From Microbulbifer agarilyticus (GTDB lineage Bacteria > Pseudomonadota > Gammaproteobacteria > Pseudomonadales > Cellvibrionaceae), in contig NZ_CP019650.1 of NCBI RefSeq assembly GCF_001999945.1, forward strand, positions 744,001 to 808,000: a stretch of 64,000 nucleotides of DNA. Reading direction: 5' to 3'. The number at the start of each line of letters is the position of its first letter. Within the stretch, counting starts at the first letter, position 1. Made by a program: the position numbers and the translations under genes. Positions 9,499-17,486 of the stretch are shown here, piece by piece. The notes under the pieces were generated by a model. It did not search any database. It had not been told where the DNA came from and was given only the letters and a program-made list of their open reading frames with translations.

Positions 9499-9516
9499 TG
9501 TAAGACATCTCTTACA
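9499..9516 (+). promoter_or_regulatory. GacA upstream activating box, exact consensus
   Basis: TGTAAG-ACATCT-CTTACA matches the GacA binding consensus TGTAAG-N6-CTTACA with no mismatch. The centre is about 64 bases upstream of the likely start of the GGA-rich RNA, with a possible -10 (CATAAT, 9560-9565) between. This is the spacing known for rsmX/Y/Z genes in pseudomonads. Confidence 0.85.
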
Positions 9517-9571
9517 ACAAGTTCAGCACTTTCCCACTACCGCATCTTTCTTAAAAGACCATAATGTATTT

Positions 9572-9712
9572 GCAAGGACGGAGAACGGATTGCAACGGCG
9601 GCAAGGATAGATCCCCAAGGAATGGAGATCGCGCTGCCAGCCCGAAAGGATTTGGGCACCATCCTGTGAGACGCACCGCTTGGGCCGGATTGCTCAAGCG
9701 GTGTTTTACGTT
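9572..9712 (+). ncRNA. RsmZ/CsrB-like regulatory RNA (CsrA/RsmA antagonist candidate)
   Basis: About 140 bases hold eight GGA motifs, several in hairpin loops. TTGCAA/TTGCAA (9570-9575 with 9590-9595) closes a loop with three GGAs. GATC-C-CC/GG-A-GATC (9610-9616 with 9624-9630) presents AAGGAAT. CCCGAA/TTTGGG (9641-9646 with 9651-9656) presents AGGA. The terminator loop itself contains CGGATT. RNAs with repeated loop-displayed GGA bind and titrate CsrA/RsmA, and genes for them carry GacA boxes; both features are here. The start near 9570 is inferred from box spacing. No reading frame with a ribosome site fits. Regulation by GacS/GacA is expected. Confidence 0.8.
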
Positions 9713-9714
9713 TA
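9675..9714 (+). terminator. rho-independent terminator of the GacA-box RNA
   Basis: Stem ACCGCTTGGGC (9675-9685) pairs with GCTCAAGCGGT (9692-9702) with one G-T wobble, loop CGGATT, followed by GTTTTACGTTT. Confidence 0.85.
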
Positions 9715-10084
9715 GGGCCAGCGTAAATCGTTTTCTTCCCGCCCTGGCGCCTCAATAATCTTGAACTTCCCTTTTCCTGTCTATACAAGTTTGCCGTTCA
9801 GTTAACCTGTCTGTCCGCGCGCACACAATTTCTGCAGTAGTTTATTTTCTTTGTCTGGAAATCGTAACAAACCTCCGCTTTAATCAGGTCAAGCCGGTCA
9901 AATTTTTATGACCGTGGAGGATGATGCATTCAGTAATCTAGTGCTCTACCCGTTTGTCGTGCAACCACCTTGTCACCACTGGTGGTCGAGCCTCCATCGC
10001 CTCCAAATTTCGCCCCTTTCTTCCGATTCGCCCAGTTTACTCCGCGCACTCTCTTCAAGAATCGTCAAATTCTTCATCCAACTT

Positions 10085-10125
10085 CAAAGCCCCGTCGGTC
10101 TGCCCGCGGGGCTTTGTTGCTTTTC
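10085..10125 (+). terminator. orphan terminator 27 bases upstream of the HNH gene
   Basis: A perfect 10-bp stem, CAAAGCCCCG at 10085-10094 and CGGGGCTTTG at 10107-10116, is followed by TTGCTTTT. No gene precedes it on this strand: 9715-10084 holds no credible coding frame. A small hairpin (CGGTCA/TGACCG, 9895-9914) lies within that gap. It may end an unrecognised small RNA, or act as an attenuator/insulator for the nuclease gene. Confidence 0.75.
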
Positions 10126-10152
10126 AGGCTCGCATAAACAGGAGGTGAACTC

Positions 10153-10740
10153 GTGCAAGCACAAATCCTGAGGTTGAATCTCGCCGGGCAACCCCTGGAA
10201 TGGCTGAGCTGGGAAGAGGCCGCCTGTCTGTATGTGCGGGAGTTAGTCACCTGGACCCTGGGTGGTGTGGTGCAGACGGTGCACGGCGGTATTAACCGCC
10301 AGGGCGAGCGGTCCACGCTGGATCTGGCGGCGATTATTGCCTGCGGTGGTGATCGTATGGCGCGACCGCGCAATCGACCGCCGCTGAATAATCGCGCGCT
10401 GTTCGCCCGCGATCAGCACACCTGCCTGTACTGCGGCAGCTGGTTTCCAATACGGGATCTCACCCGGGATCACGTTCACCCGGTTTCCAAAGGTGGCCGC
10501 GACACTTGGGAGAATGTGGTCACCGCCTGCCGCCGCTGTAATCAACACAAGGGCAGCCGGCTGCTGGAGCATATCGATATGGAATTGCTTGCCCTGCCAT
10601 TTGTGCCCAACGCCGCAGAGTATCTGGCGCTTACCAATAGCGCGCGAATTCGCGGTGACCAGATGGAGTTCCTGCGCGGGCAGTTTTCGCGCAAACGGCA
10701 GGATGGCTGGCTATCGGAAGCCCTACAACAGGTGGGTTAG
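10153..10740 (+). CDS. HNH endonuclease family protein
   Basis: A 195-residue protein starting at GTG 10153 behind a near-ideal ribosome site, GGAGGTGA. The C-terminal half carries a zinc-ribbon-type HNH domain: CLYC (residue ~92), the DHVHPVSKGG motif with the catalytic His, WENVVTAC, and CRRCNQHKG. The N-terminal 70 residues match the stand-alone HNH proteins common in gammaproteobacteria, whose biological role is unsettled; they are not linked to an intron or phage here. It lies directly behind an orphan terminator. Confidence 0.85.
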   Translation: MQAQILRLNLAGQPLEWLSWEEAACLYVRELVTWTLGGVVQTVHGGINRQGERSTLDLAAIIACGGDRMARPRNRPPLNNRALFARDQHTCLYCGSWFPIRDLTRDHVHPVSKGGRDTWENVVTACRRCNQHKGSRLLEHIDMELLALPFVPNAAEYLALTNSARIRGDQMEFLRGQFSRKRQDGWLSEALQQVG

Positions 10741-10806
10741 TGAAAGTAGCTCCTGCAAACTTCTAAGCTTGCTACCAAGCACGTCGACTGAGTAAGTGAA
10801 TCTGTC

Positions 10807-12618
10807 ATGAAAGTTTACCTGGGTATGTTGCTCGCGGTGTTTGTACTCATTGCGTGCACGGTAGAAGCTGCCGATACACCGGCCAAGACTGCCGACACCA
10901 TTTATACCGGCGGGCCAATCCTCACAATGGATGATAAGCAGCCCAAAGCCGACGCGGTGGCGGTAAAAGATGGAAGGATCATCGCGGTAGGCCGCCTGGC
11001 GGATCTTGAGAAATATAAAGGCACTAATACCAAAGAATTTGATTTAAACGGCAGGGCGATGGTGCCCGGGTTTGTGGATAGTCACGGTCATGTTGTATTT
11101 GGCGGCCTGCAGGCGCTTTCCGCGAACCTGCTTTCGCCGCCAGACGGCAAAGTGACGGATATTGCCTCGTTAAAGAGCACTCTCTCTCAATGGGCGAAAG
11201 ACAACGCGGATGCCGTCGCTGCAACAAAGATGATCATCGGCTTCGGGTATGACAACGCCCAGCTGAAGGAGCTGCGCCACCCGACGCGAGAAGACCTCGA
11301 TGAAGTTTCACAGGATATCCCCGTGCTTATTGTGCATCAGTCGGGGCACCTCGGGGTTGCGAATTCCAAAGCGCTGGAAATGGCGGGGATCAACAAGGAT
11401 TCCAAAGCGCCCGCCGGTGGCGTTATCCAGCGCGATGACAGCGGTGAGCCGAACGGCGTACTGGAAGAGTACGCTTTTTTCTCGGTATTTGTGCCGCTGC
11501 TGGGCCAGCTGGGGGATGAGGGCCTGGTGACCTTTGCCCGCGCTGGGAGCAATCTGTGGGCCAAGTTCGGCTATACCACGGGGCAGGACGGCCGTTCATC
11601 GGAGGCGGCAGTCAAAGCGCTGAAAAAGGCCGCCGCGGATGGCGATATTCTGATTGATGTGGTGGCCTTCCCGGATGTTCTGGAGGGGCGGGATTTTATC
11701 AAGCAAAGTATGTCCAGGGATTACGTCGATAACGTGCGAGTAGGTGGCTGCAAGTTAACAATCGACGGCTCACCACAAGGATTTACCGCGCTGCGAGACC
11801 GCCCCTACTACGACCCGGTAGGTAAATATCCCAAAGGTTACAAAGGCTACTCCGCAATTACTCAGGAGCAGCTGCAAGATGCGGTCAATTGGTGTTTTGA
11901 ACACGGCTTGCAGATTATCGTGCATTCCAATGGTGAAGGTGCGTCAGATATGTTGATCGCCGCGTTCAAAAAAGCGCGCGAGAAATATGGTGACCCGGGT
12001 AATCGTCCTGTTCTGGTTCACGGTCAGTTTCAGCGCGAAGACCAGGTGGACAGCTTTAAAGATCTGGGCGTCTTCCAGTCGGTATTTCCCATGCACACCT
12101 TTTATTGGGGTGACTGGCATCGCGAGCATACGGTCGGGCCAAAAGCTGCAGAAAATATTTCTCCTACCGGATGGATTCGCAAGCGCGGCCTGATGTTCGG
12201 TACCCATCACGATGCACCAGTGGCCTTTCCCGACAGTATGCGGGTACTCGATGCCACGGTGAATCGCCGCACACGCTCCGGCTATATTCTCGGCCCGGAG
12301 CAGCGGGTCGATGTGAATACCGCGTTAAAAGCCATGACGATCTGGCCCGCGTGGCAGCACTTTGAAGAGGATGACAAAGGCTCTATCGAAGTGGGGAAAT
12401 TGGCGGACTTCGTTGTACTGTCCGAAGATCCAACGGCTGTGCCATCGGAGAAGCTTGCTGACCTCAAGGTGCTTAAGACGATCAAGAAAGATAAGGTTAT
12501 TTTTGAGAGCAAGCCTGGTGAGCCAAGCGCACGCCTGCGATATGCGCCATTCTCCAATAGCCCCGAGGCCGGACATCATGTACTCGACGCATTGGTTTCT
12601 GGAATGTCCAAGGACTGA
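10807..12618 (+). CDS. exported YtcJ-like amidohydrolase (lipoprotein)
   Basis: A 603-residue metal-dependent hydrolase of the amidohydrolase superfamily, YtcJ/amidohydrolase-3 branch. The N-terminus ends in a lipobox (LIAC, Cys at residue 17), predicting a membrane-anchored periplasmic lipoprotein. The metal motif DSHGHVVFGG sits near residue 92, further ligands in LIVHQSGHLG and IIVHSNGEGA, and the C-terminus has the beta-sandwich signature GSIEVGKLADFVVLSEDP. Substrates of this branch are mostly unknown N-substituted amides or formamides. It is preceded by a 66-base gap and followed by the minus-strand toxin/immunity pair. Confidence 0.9.
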   Translation: MKVYLGMLLAVFVLIACTVEAADTPAKTADTIYTGGPILTMDDKQPKADAVAVKDGRIIAVGRLADLEKYKGTNTKEFDLNGRAMVPGFVDSHGHVVFGGLQALSANLLSPPDGKVTDIASLKSTLSQWAKDNADAVAATKMIIGFGYDNAQLKELRHPTREDLDEVSQDIPVLIVHQSGHLGVANSKALEMAGINKDSKAPAGGVIQRDDSGEPNGVLEEYAFFSVFVPLLGQLGDEGLVTFARAGSNLWAKFGYTTGQDGRSSEAAVKALKKAAADGDILIDVVAFPDVLEGRDFIKQSMSRDYVDNVRVGGCKLTIDGSPQGFTALRDRPYYDPVGKYPKGYKGYSAITQEQLQDAVNWCFEHGLQIIVHSNGEGASDMLIAAFKKAREKYGDPGNRPVLVHGQFQREDQVDSFKDLGVFQSVFPMHTFYWGDWHREHTVGPKAAENISPTGWIRKRGLMFGTHHDAPVAFPDSMRVLDATVNRRTRSGYILGPEQRVDVNTALKAMTIWPAWQHFEEDDKGSIEVGKLADFVVLSEDPTAVPSEKLADLKVLKTIKKDKVIFESKPGEPSARLRYAPFSNSPEAGHHVLDALVSGMSKD

Positions 12619-12739
12619 ACCAGCTAAGGCGTTTTCATTCACGAGCCAGTATGAACTTTGCCGCTATCTTCAGTGGCAAAGCTCGTATTGTTGGTGTGGA
12701 AGGGCATCTGCTTATGGAGGGAGTCCTGTTGCCAAGCTG

Positions 12740-13315
12740 CTATAGCAGCTCCGGGATCAATGACGGAGAAAACTCCAATCCTGTCAGTTGGTGCGCTTGA
12801 ATAAGCTCCACTAGAGTTGCGTCGCAATACAGCTCTGTACACCGGTTAAATTTGGTTTTGAATATGCGCTTATTGCGTATTTCTGCCTCGGGGAACGCCA
12901 GAGATTTTACACCCTGCCAGTGGCCATCAACGGTCAATGCCTCACTTCTAGCCTCATCGACGTCCGCCAGCGTCAGGCAGTTGAAAAGGTGCCAGGAGTC
13001 ACCCTCGACACTGAACGGCAACAATTCGCCGTAAGGAGCCAGTAAAGGTGCTAAGGCCTTATTGGCCTTGGGCGATAGCATAAGGTAGGGGCCAGACCAC
13101 ATAGCGAGTTCAGGTCTTGGCTTATTCTTGCTGCCCGGCATAAAGTCGCCACCGATATCGATCCAGTCCTGACCAAATACTTTATTGTCCCACGAGAATC
13201 GCTCGAACTCTGAATAGGTGAGCCCATTCTTGTGTGCCATCGCCTCCACGAAATCGAACGGGTCAATGTCCAGATCCTGAAAATCGTTGGTATTGTCGGT
13301 GATTCTATAGATCAT
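12740..13315 (-). CDS. DUF1629 (Imm11-like) immunity protein
   Basis: A 191-residue soluble acidic protein without a signal peptide. It resembles the DUF1629/Imm11 family: an N-terminal segment MIYRITDNTNDFQDL, a WSGPYLMLSPKANKAL block, and WHLFNCLTLADVD in the middle. These proteins neutralise nuclease toxins encoded directly upstream, and here the start codon overlaps the AHH toxin stop (ATGA, 13312-13315), so the antidote is translationally coupled to the toxin. Family membership is from memory of the motif pattern; the immunity role follows from the pairing. Confidence 0.75.
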   Translation of the reverse strand: MIYRITDNTNDFQDLDIDPFDFVEAMAHKNGLTYSEFERFSWDNKVFGQDWIDIGGDFMPGSKNKPRPELAMWSGPYLMLSPKANKALAPLLAPYGELLPFSVEGDSWHLFNCLTLADVDEARSEALTVDGHWQGVKSLAFPEAEIRNKRIFKTKFNRCTELYCDATLVELIQAHQLTGLEFSPSLIPELL

Positions 13316-14046
13316 GGTTTCAGGCCAAATTTTTTATTGCACGCATCGGTAGTGCAGTTAAGTGGTTGGCGCCCTTCATGCAGAGCCGTTCTAATAAGGC
13401 CCAGTCGAAAGCGAATCGATTGCTCATCGTGCAGTGGCTGTATGGACTTCCACACCCACCTTTCATAATTTTCAGTATGAATGCGGGCGTGTGGTACGCA
13501 TTTTCGCATTCCCCAATGTCCCATATCCTTATCTGTCATTGGCATCCATATGCCGTTATCAGGATCGTTGATTCGGATGTTATGGGTAAAGATGCGCATG
13601 CGAGCGCGCTTGGTATCCGATGTTTTGAGCTTGCCAACGCCTTCAACAATATGATGTGCAGAACAGCGTCGGCTGGGCTGGGGCCTGCCCGCTCTTCGCA
13701 GATTGTTTTCCAGTGTGGTTGTTGGATGATGCTCCTCTTTACGACAGAGGTTCACCCGTTCGGCTTCTGATTTATTCCGAAATTCATCTTGATATTCGCG
13801 GAGTTTGATTTGCTCCTCTACCGAGATCATCGCCTGGATTCGGCTCGCTTCCAGATCGAGTAGTTTCTTCGTTTTTTTAAGTTCATCTAGGCGGCTTTGA
13901 CGCTGCTCCGGAGTTTCTCCAGGCTGTTTTTTGATCCTGTAAAAATAATCTTTGCAGCGTTTTTCGTATAGATCAATGCTGAGATCCAGGGGGCTCAGTT
14001 CCCAGACTTCTGTCGATACACGCTTACCTTTAACGATCTGTGTCAA
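13312..14046 (-). CDS. AHH-family nuclease toxin
   Basis: A 244-residue protein. Residues ~45-100 form a charged, probably coiled-coil helix. The C-terminal ~120 residues carry the AHH signature (SAHHIVEG, residues 129-136) followed by a conserved downstream His block (CVPHARIHTENYERWVW). This belongs to the HNH/EndoVII-like polymorphic toxin nucleases that cut nucleic acid in rival cells. It lacks a signal peptide or secretion domain, so it would need export as cargo, for example by type VI secretion; no secretion gene is nearby. The start is TTG (14046) preceded by GGAAGGA. The immunity gene follows with a four-base overlap. Confidence 0.8.
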   Translation of the reverse strand: MTQIVKGKRVSTEVWELSPLDLSIDLYEKRCKDYFYRIKKQPGETPEQRQSRLDELKKTKKLLDLEASRIQAMISVEEQIKLREYQDEFRNKSEAERVNLCRKEEHHPTTTLENNLRRAGRPQPSRRCSAHHIVEGVGKLKTSDTKRARMRIFTHNIRINDPDNGIWMPMTDKDMGHWGMRKCVPHARIHTENYERWVWKSIQPLHDEQSIRFRLGLIRTALHEGRQPLNCTTDACNKKFGLKP

Positions 14047-14169
14047 CTTTGGTTCCTTCCAAATGATTAACGCTCGATGCGAGTGTATGAAAATTGGATT
14101 CGAGAACCAACCGGAGATTTCTAAATATTGTCGGCCGAACTGACCTTTTTAATTTTTGTTCTGATAGTT

Positions 14170-14196
14170 TGCACTCTCGTACAAATACGGAGTGCA
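14170..14196 (-). terminator. hairpin downstream of ddl, terminator-like
   Basis: In the ddl direction TGCACTC-CGTA pairs with TACG-GAGTGCA around a TTTG loop with a single bulged A, ending about 10 bases beyond the ddl stop. The T-run is poor, so termination would be weak. Confidence 0.5.
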
Positions 14197-14204
14197 GTTT
14201 AATA

Positions 14205-15224
14205 TCAAGTCAATTTCACAGCGTTGTGAATTAATGTGCCAAGATATTCCGAAAAATCATGCCCCTGATTCTTCAGCATCTTCGGAAACATGGAGATCGA
14301 GGTCATACCGGGGAAGGTATTCACTTCGTTCAGGTAGATCTCGCCTTCATCGGTGAGGAAGAAGTCGATGCGGGAAAGGTCTTTTAGCTGCAGGCCGACA
14401 AACGCGCGTCTCGATGCTTCGCGAATCCAGTCCAGTTGGCCCTCGGACAACCCCTCAGCTTCCACAAAGGTTTCTGCGCGGCTGTCTTCTGCATATTTTT
14501 CATCGTAGCTGTAGAAGGTGTCCGACGGCGCGCGCACTTCGCCCGGTGGGGTTACCACCAGTTCGCCATGGTATTCGTAGGCCGCAACTTCCAGCTCGCG
14601 CACATTCAGGCACTTTTCTACCAGTACGTAGGGAGAGAGTTTGAATGCATCCTTCAATGCTTCATTGAGAGCTTCCGGAGTGCTCACCTGATAGCAGCCC
14701 ACCGATGAGCCCTGATTGGAGGCTTTCACAAAGACCGAGCCCCACTGGCTCAGCGCATCCTGGGCCTTGGCAAACTCCTCTGCGGTTTCCGCACACAGGA
14801 ACTTGTAGGGGGTATTGTCGATGCCCAGTGCGGTCAGCCACAGTTTGGTGGTGACCTTGTTGAAACAATTCTTGCTGGCCTCGGGGCCGCAGCCGTAATA
14901 GGGCAGGCCGAGAATTTCCAGTTGTGACTGTAGGTCGCCGGTTTCACCGGGGTAGCCGTGGATGGCCGGGATTACATAGTCCACAGGCTGCGCACTGCCA
15001 CCGGCGTTGTACAGCAGTTTGTCCGAGCGCAATTCGCGCAGCTGGCCGTCCGCATCGATAAAGCGGCCATCCGCATCCATGGTCACCCGTGTCAGTTGAA
15101 ATTCTGCTGACTTGCCCAGCTCCTGTTGAATAAAATCCGCGGTGCGCAGGGATACATCGTGTTCGCTGCTGCCGCCGCCGCAGATCAGCAGGACGTTGAT
15201 GGGATTGGCAGACTCGTTTGTCAT
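14205..15224 (-). CDS. ddl: D-alanine--D-alanine ligase
   Basis: ATP-grasp enzyme joining two D-alanines for peptidoglycan precursors; cytoplasmic. The 339-residue product begins MTNESANPINVLLICGGGSSEHDVSL, containing the first substrate loop (GGGSSEHDVS). It then shows the VFVKASNQGSSVG lysine/omega region, YVLVEKCLNVRELEVAAYE, and the metal-binding end IYLNEVNTFPGMTSISMFP. ATG at 15224 is chosen because GAGAG lies just upstream and homologues begin there. It follows mepA by 28 bases, so cell-wall synthesis and hydrolysis genes share an operon. It resembles the stand-alone DdlA class, outside the mur cluster. Confidence 0.93.
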   Translation of the reverse strand: MTNESANPINVLLICGGGSSEHDVSLRTADFIQQELGKSAEFQLTRVTMDADGRFIDADGQLRELRSDKLLYNAGGSAQPVDYVIPAIHGYPGETGDLQSQLEILGLPYYGCGPEASKNCFNKVTTKLWLTALGIDNTPYKFLCAETAEEFAKAQDALSQWGSVFVKASNQGSSVGCYQVSTPEALNEALKDAFKLSPYVLVEKCLNVRELEVAAYEYHGELVVTPPGEVRAPSDTFYSYDEKYAEDSRAETFVEAEGLSEGQLDWIREASRRAFVGLQLKDLSRIDFFLTDEGEIYLNEVNTFPGMTSISMFPKMLKNQGHDFSEYLGTLIHNAVKLT

Positions 15225-15252
15225 CGGTCTCTCATTTGTTTGTTGTCGTACG

Positions 15253-16149
15253 TTAGCGCTTACTTTCGCCAGCGGGCGCACTCAATACCTGGGCACACTG
15301 GGCGGGCATTGGCGGCTTCTCGGCCGGCTTTTCCGGCTCTTTGGAAGGCGGACGGTTAAGGATGGCGTAAAACTCATCACTAAACCACCAGTCCAGACCA
15401 CCGCCACAAGGGTCGCCCTTAACCTTCGCCTGCGGTTTACAGCTGTTGTCCCCGGGCGGGCAATTCAGGCGCACGTGAAAGTGATAGTTGTGCCCCCACC
15501 AGGGGCGCACCTTGCGCAGCCATTCGTTATCGCTCCCTGCAATATCGCACATTTTCCGCTTGATGGTGGGGTGCACGAAGATGCGCGCGACACGGGGGTC
15601 TTCCGAGGCGAGGCGCACGATACCCGGGATGCGCTCATCCCAGTTTTTTTCCAGCAAAACATGTTTTTTGGCATCGGCCATGGGGATGGCGGCGATATTG
15701 TCGCGCTCCCAGGGAGACAGCGGGCGCTCGGCAGCGCGGCGGTCCTGGGAAAACCAGATGTCGGCATCCAACCCCATCTGGTGGCTGGTATGGCCGCTAC
15801 TGAAGGGCCCGCCGCGGGCCATGGACATATCCCCAATCTGCAGGCGCCCCAGATTGTTCTTTTCCACACTACTGGAAAAGTCCTTGAGGAATTTCACCAG
15901 GTACGGATTGCCGTAGTGGCGGTCGCGCCCGGTGCGGACCAGTTGAAAACCGTCGCCGCGTAGGGGCATTTGTTCGGCGCCACTCAGGCAGCCATTGGTG
16001 TAGGCGCCGATACTTTCCGGCGACTGCTTGGAAGGGGTTTTCACATCCTCCCAGGGGTTTTGCGCGGCTGCATCCGTTGCTGCGAGCAGCAGACTCAGGG
16101 GCAGGGTGGCGATAAGAAGTCGGGCGAAGAGTGATTTGGTCAGCGGCAT
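15253..16149 (-). CDS. mepA: penicillin-insensitive murein endopeptidase
   Basis: Periplasmic zinc D-alanyl-meso-diaminopimelyl endopeptidase that cleaves peptidoglycan cross-links. The signal peptide ends near Ala-Ala-Ala-Gln (residue ~30). Metal and catalytic motifs are SSGHTSHQMGLDADIWF (His and Asp ligands) and WGHNYHFHVRL near residue 230. Cysteines typical of the family are present (CLSGAEQMPLRG, KMCDIAG, LNCPP, DPCGGGLDWW). Length (298) fits; a Pro/Glu/Lys-rich tail precedes a final Cys region. It sits upstream of ddl in the same direction. Confidence 0.95.
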   Translation of the reverse strand: MPLTKSLFARLLIATLPLSLLLAATDAAAQNPWEDVKTPSKQSPESIGAYTNGCLSGAEQMPLRGDGFQLVRTGRDRHYGNPYLVKFLKDFSSSVEKNNLGRLQIGDMSMARGGPFSSGHTSHQMGLDADIWFSQDRRAAERPLSPWERDNIAAIPMADAKKHVLLEKNWDERIPGIVRLASEDPRVARIFVHPTIKRKMCDIAGSDNEWLRKVRPWWGHNYHFHVRLNCPPGDNSCKPQAKVKGDPCGGGLDWWFSDEFYAILNRPPSKEPEKPAEKPPMPAQCAQVLSAPAGESKR

Positions 16150-16282
16150 AACAACGGCGGATGCGTCCGGTTGAGGCTTAAAGTGGGGCCTGTTTAGGCA
16201 TTAGTGCTCGGGGAATTATAGAGGTTCCCCGAGCCGCTTCTGTGGACGTATCCGCTATTGTGGAAAGTGGCGACGTGGGCGC

Positions 16283-17371
16283 TTACTGCAGAATTTCCTG
16301 GCAAGCGCTCACCAGTGCCTGCATCTCCTCATCGGTGCCGATGCTGATGCGCAAGTACTCACTAATCCGCGGCTTGTTGAAATAGCGCACGATGATGTTG
16401 CGCTCGCGCAGGGCGAGAAACAGTGCCTCGGCAGAAGTCTTCGTCGGTTTGGCGAAGATAAAGTTCGCTGTGGATGGGACTATGTCGAAGCCCAGCTTCG
16501 TCAGTTGTTCACAGGTCCACTCGCGAGTGGCGATTACCTTGGCGCAGTTGTCGGCCAGCCACGCGCGGTCGGCGATCGCTGCGGTGGCCACCTTCTGTGC
16601 AATCCCGTCGATGGGGTAGGAATTGAAGGAATTCTTCGCCCGGTTCAGTCCCTCGATCAGGTGTGCCTGACCCATGGCATAGCCCAGGCGCAAACCGGCC
16701 AGTGCGTGGGATTTCGACAGGGTGTGGATAACCAGCAGGTTGGGGTAGCGGTCGATCAGGCTTACCGCGCTCTCGCCACCGAAATCGATATAGGCCTCGT
16801 CGATGACGACCACACGCTCCGGGTGCAGCTGCAGCAGCTTTTCGATCTCTGCCAGCGGCAGGTAGCGGCCGGTGGGCGCGTTGGGGTTGGGGATAATCAC
16901 CCCGCCGGCATTCTCTACCGCGTAGTCCTCGACGCCGATGGAGAAGTCCTCGCGCAGGGGCAGGGTGCGGGATTCAATACCGTAGAACTGGCAGTACACC
17001 GGGTAAAAGCTGTAGGTGATATCCGGGAACAGCAGTGGTTCCGGGCGCTGGAAGAAGCTGTAGAAGGCATGTGCCAGTACCTCGTCGGAACCGTTGCCGA
17101 CGAATACCTGCTCGGGGGTAAGGTCGAACTCCGCGGCGATGGTTTCACGCAGCTGGGTAGATTCCGGGTCCGGGTACAGGCGCAGATGTGCGGCCAGGCC
17201 GTCTTCCTGTAGTACCGCCTGTGCCTTGGGCGAGGGCGGGTAGGGGCTCTCGTTGGTGTTGAGCTTGATCAGGCGCTCGGTGCTCTTGGGCTGTTCGCCG
17301 GGCACGTATGGCTTCAGCTGGGCAACAGCCGGGCTCCAGAATACGCTCTGTTCGGTGGTGGACTCGGTCAT
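16283..17371 (-). CDS. hisC: histidinol-phosphate aminotransferase
   Basis: PLP-dependent enzyme of histidine biosynthesis converting imidazole acetol phosphate to histidinol phosphate. The 362-residue protein shows LIKLNTNESPYPPSP at the N-terminus, GNGSDEVLAHAFYSF, NPNAPTGRYLP, VVIDEAYIDF, and the PLP lysine in THTLSKSHALAGLRLGYA-type context (HTLSKSHALAGLR). AGGAG lies before the ATG at 17371. Other his genes are absent, so this is an isolated copy; such copies may also act on aromatic amino acids. Confidence 0.93.
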   Translation of the reverse strand: MTESTTEQSVFWSPAVAQLKPYVPGEQPKSTERLIKLNTNESPYPPSPKAQAVLQEDGLAAHLRLYPDPESTQLRETIAAEFDLTPEQVFVGNGSDEVLAHAFYSFFQRPEPLLFPDITYSFYPVYCQFYGIESRTLPLREDFSIGVEDYAVENAGGVIIPNPNAPTGRYLPLAEIEKLLQLHPERVVVIDEAYIDFGGESAVSLIDRYPNLLVIHTLSKSHALAGLRLGYAMGQAHLIEGLNRAKNSFNSYPIDGIAQKVATAAIADRAWLADNCAKVIATREWTCEQLTKLGFDIVPSTANFIFAKPTKTSAEALFLALRERNIIVRYFNKPRISEYLRISIGTDEEMQALVSACQEILQ

Positions 17372-17486
17372 GGCATCTACTCCTGATTCGCGCCGCTACG
17401 GCGTCGGCGCGGGGGAGATTTTATGCGTTCGCGGCACAGAGTTCGACCGTGTGGTGATAATTAGCCGAGGCCAATAACCTGTCTGC

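Noticed and set aside
12619..12739. Short plus- and minus-strand frames after the amidohydrolase
   Set aside because: All overlap neighbouring real genes in other frames and lack start signals.
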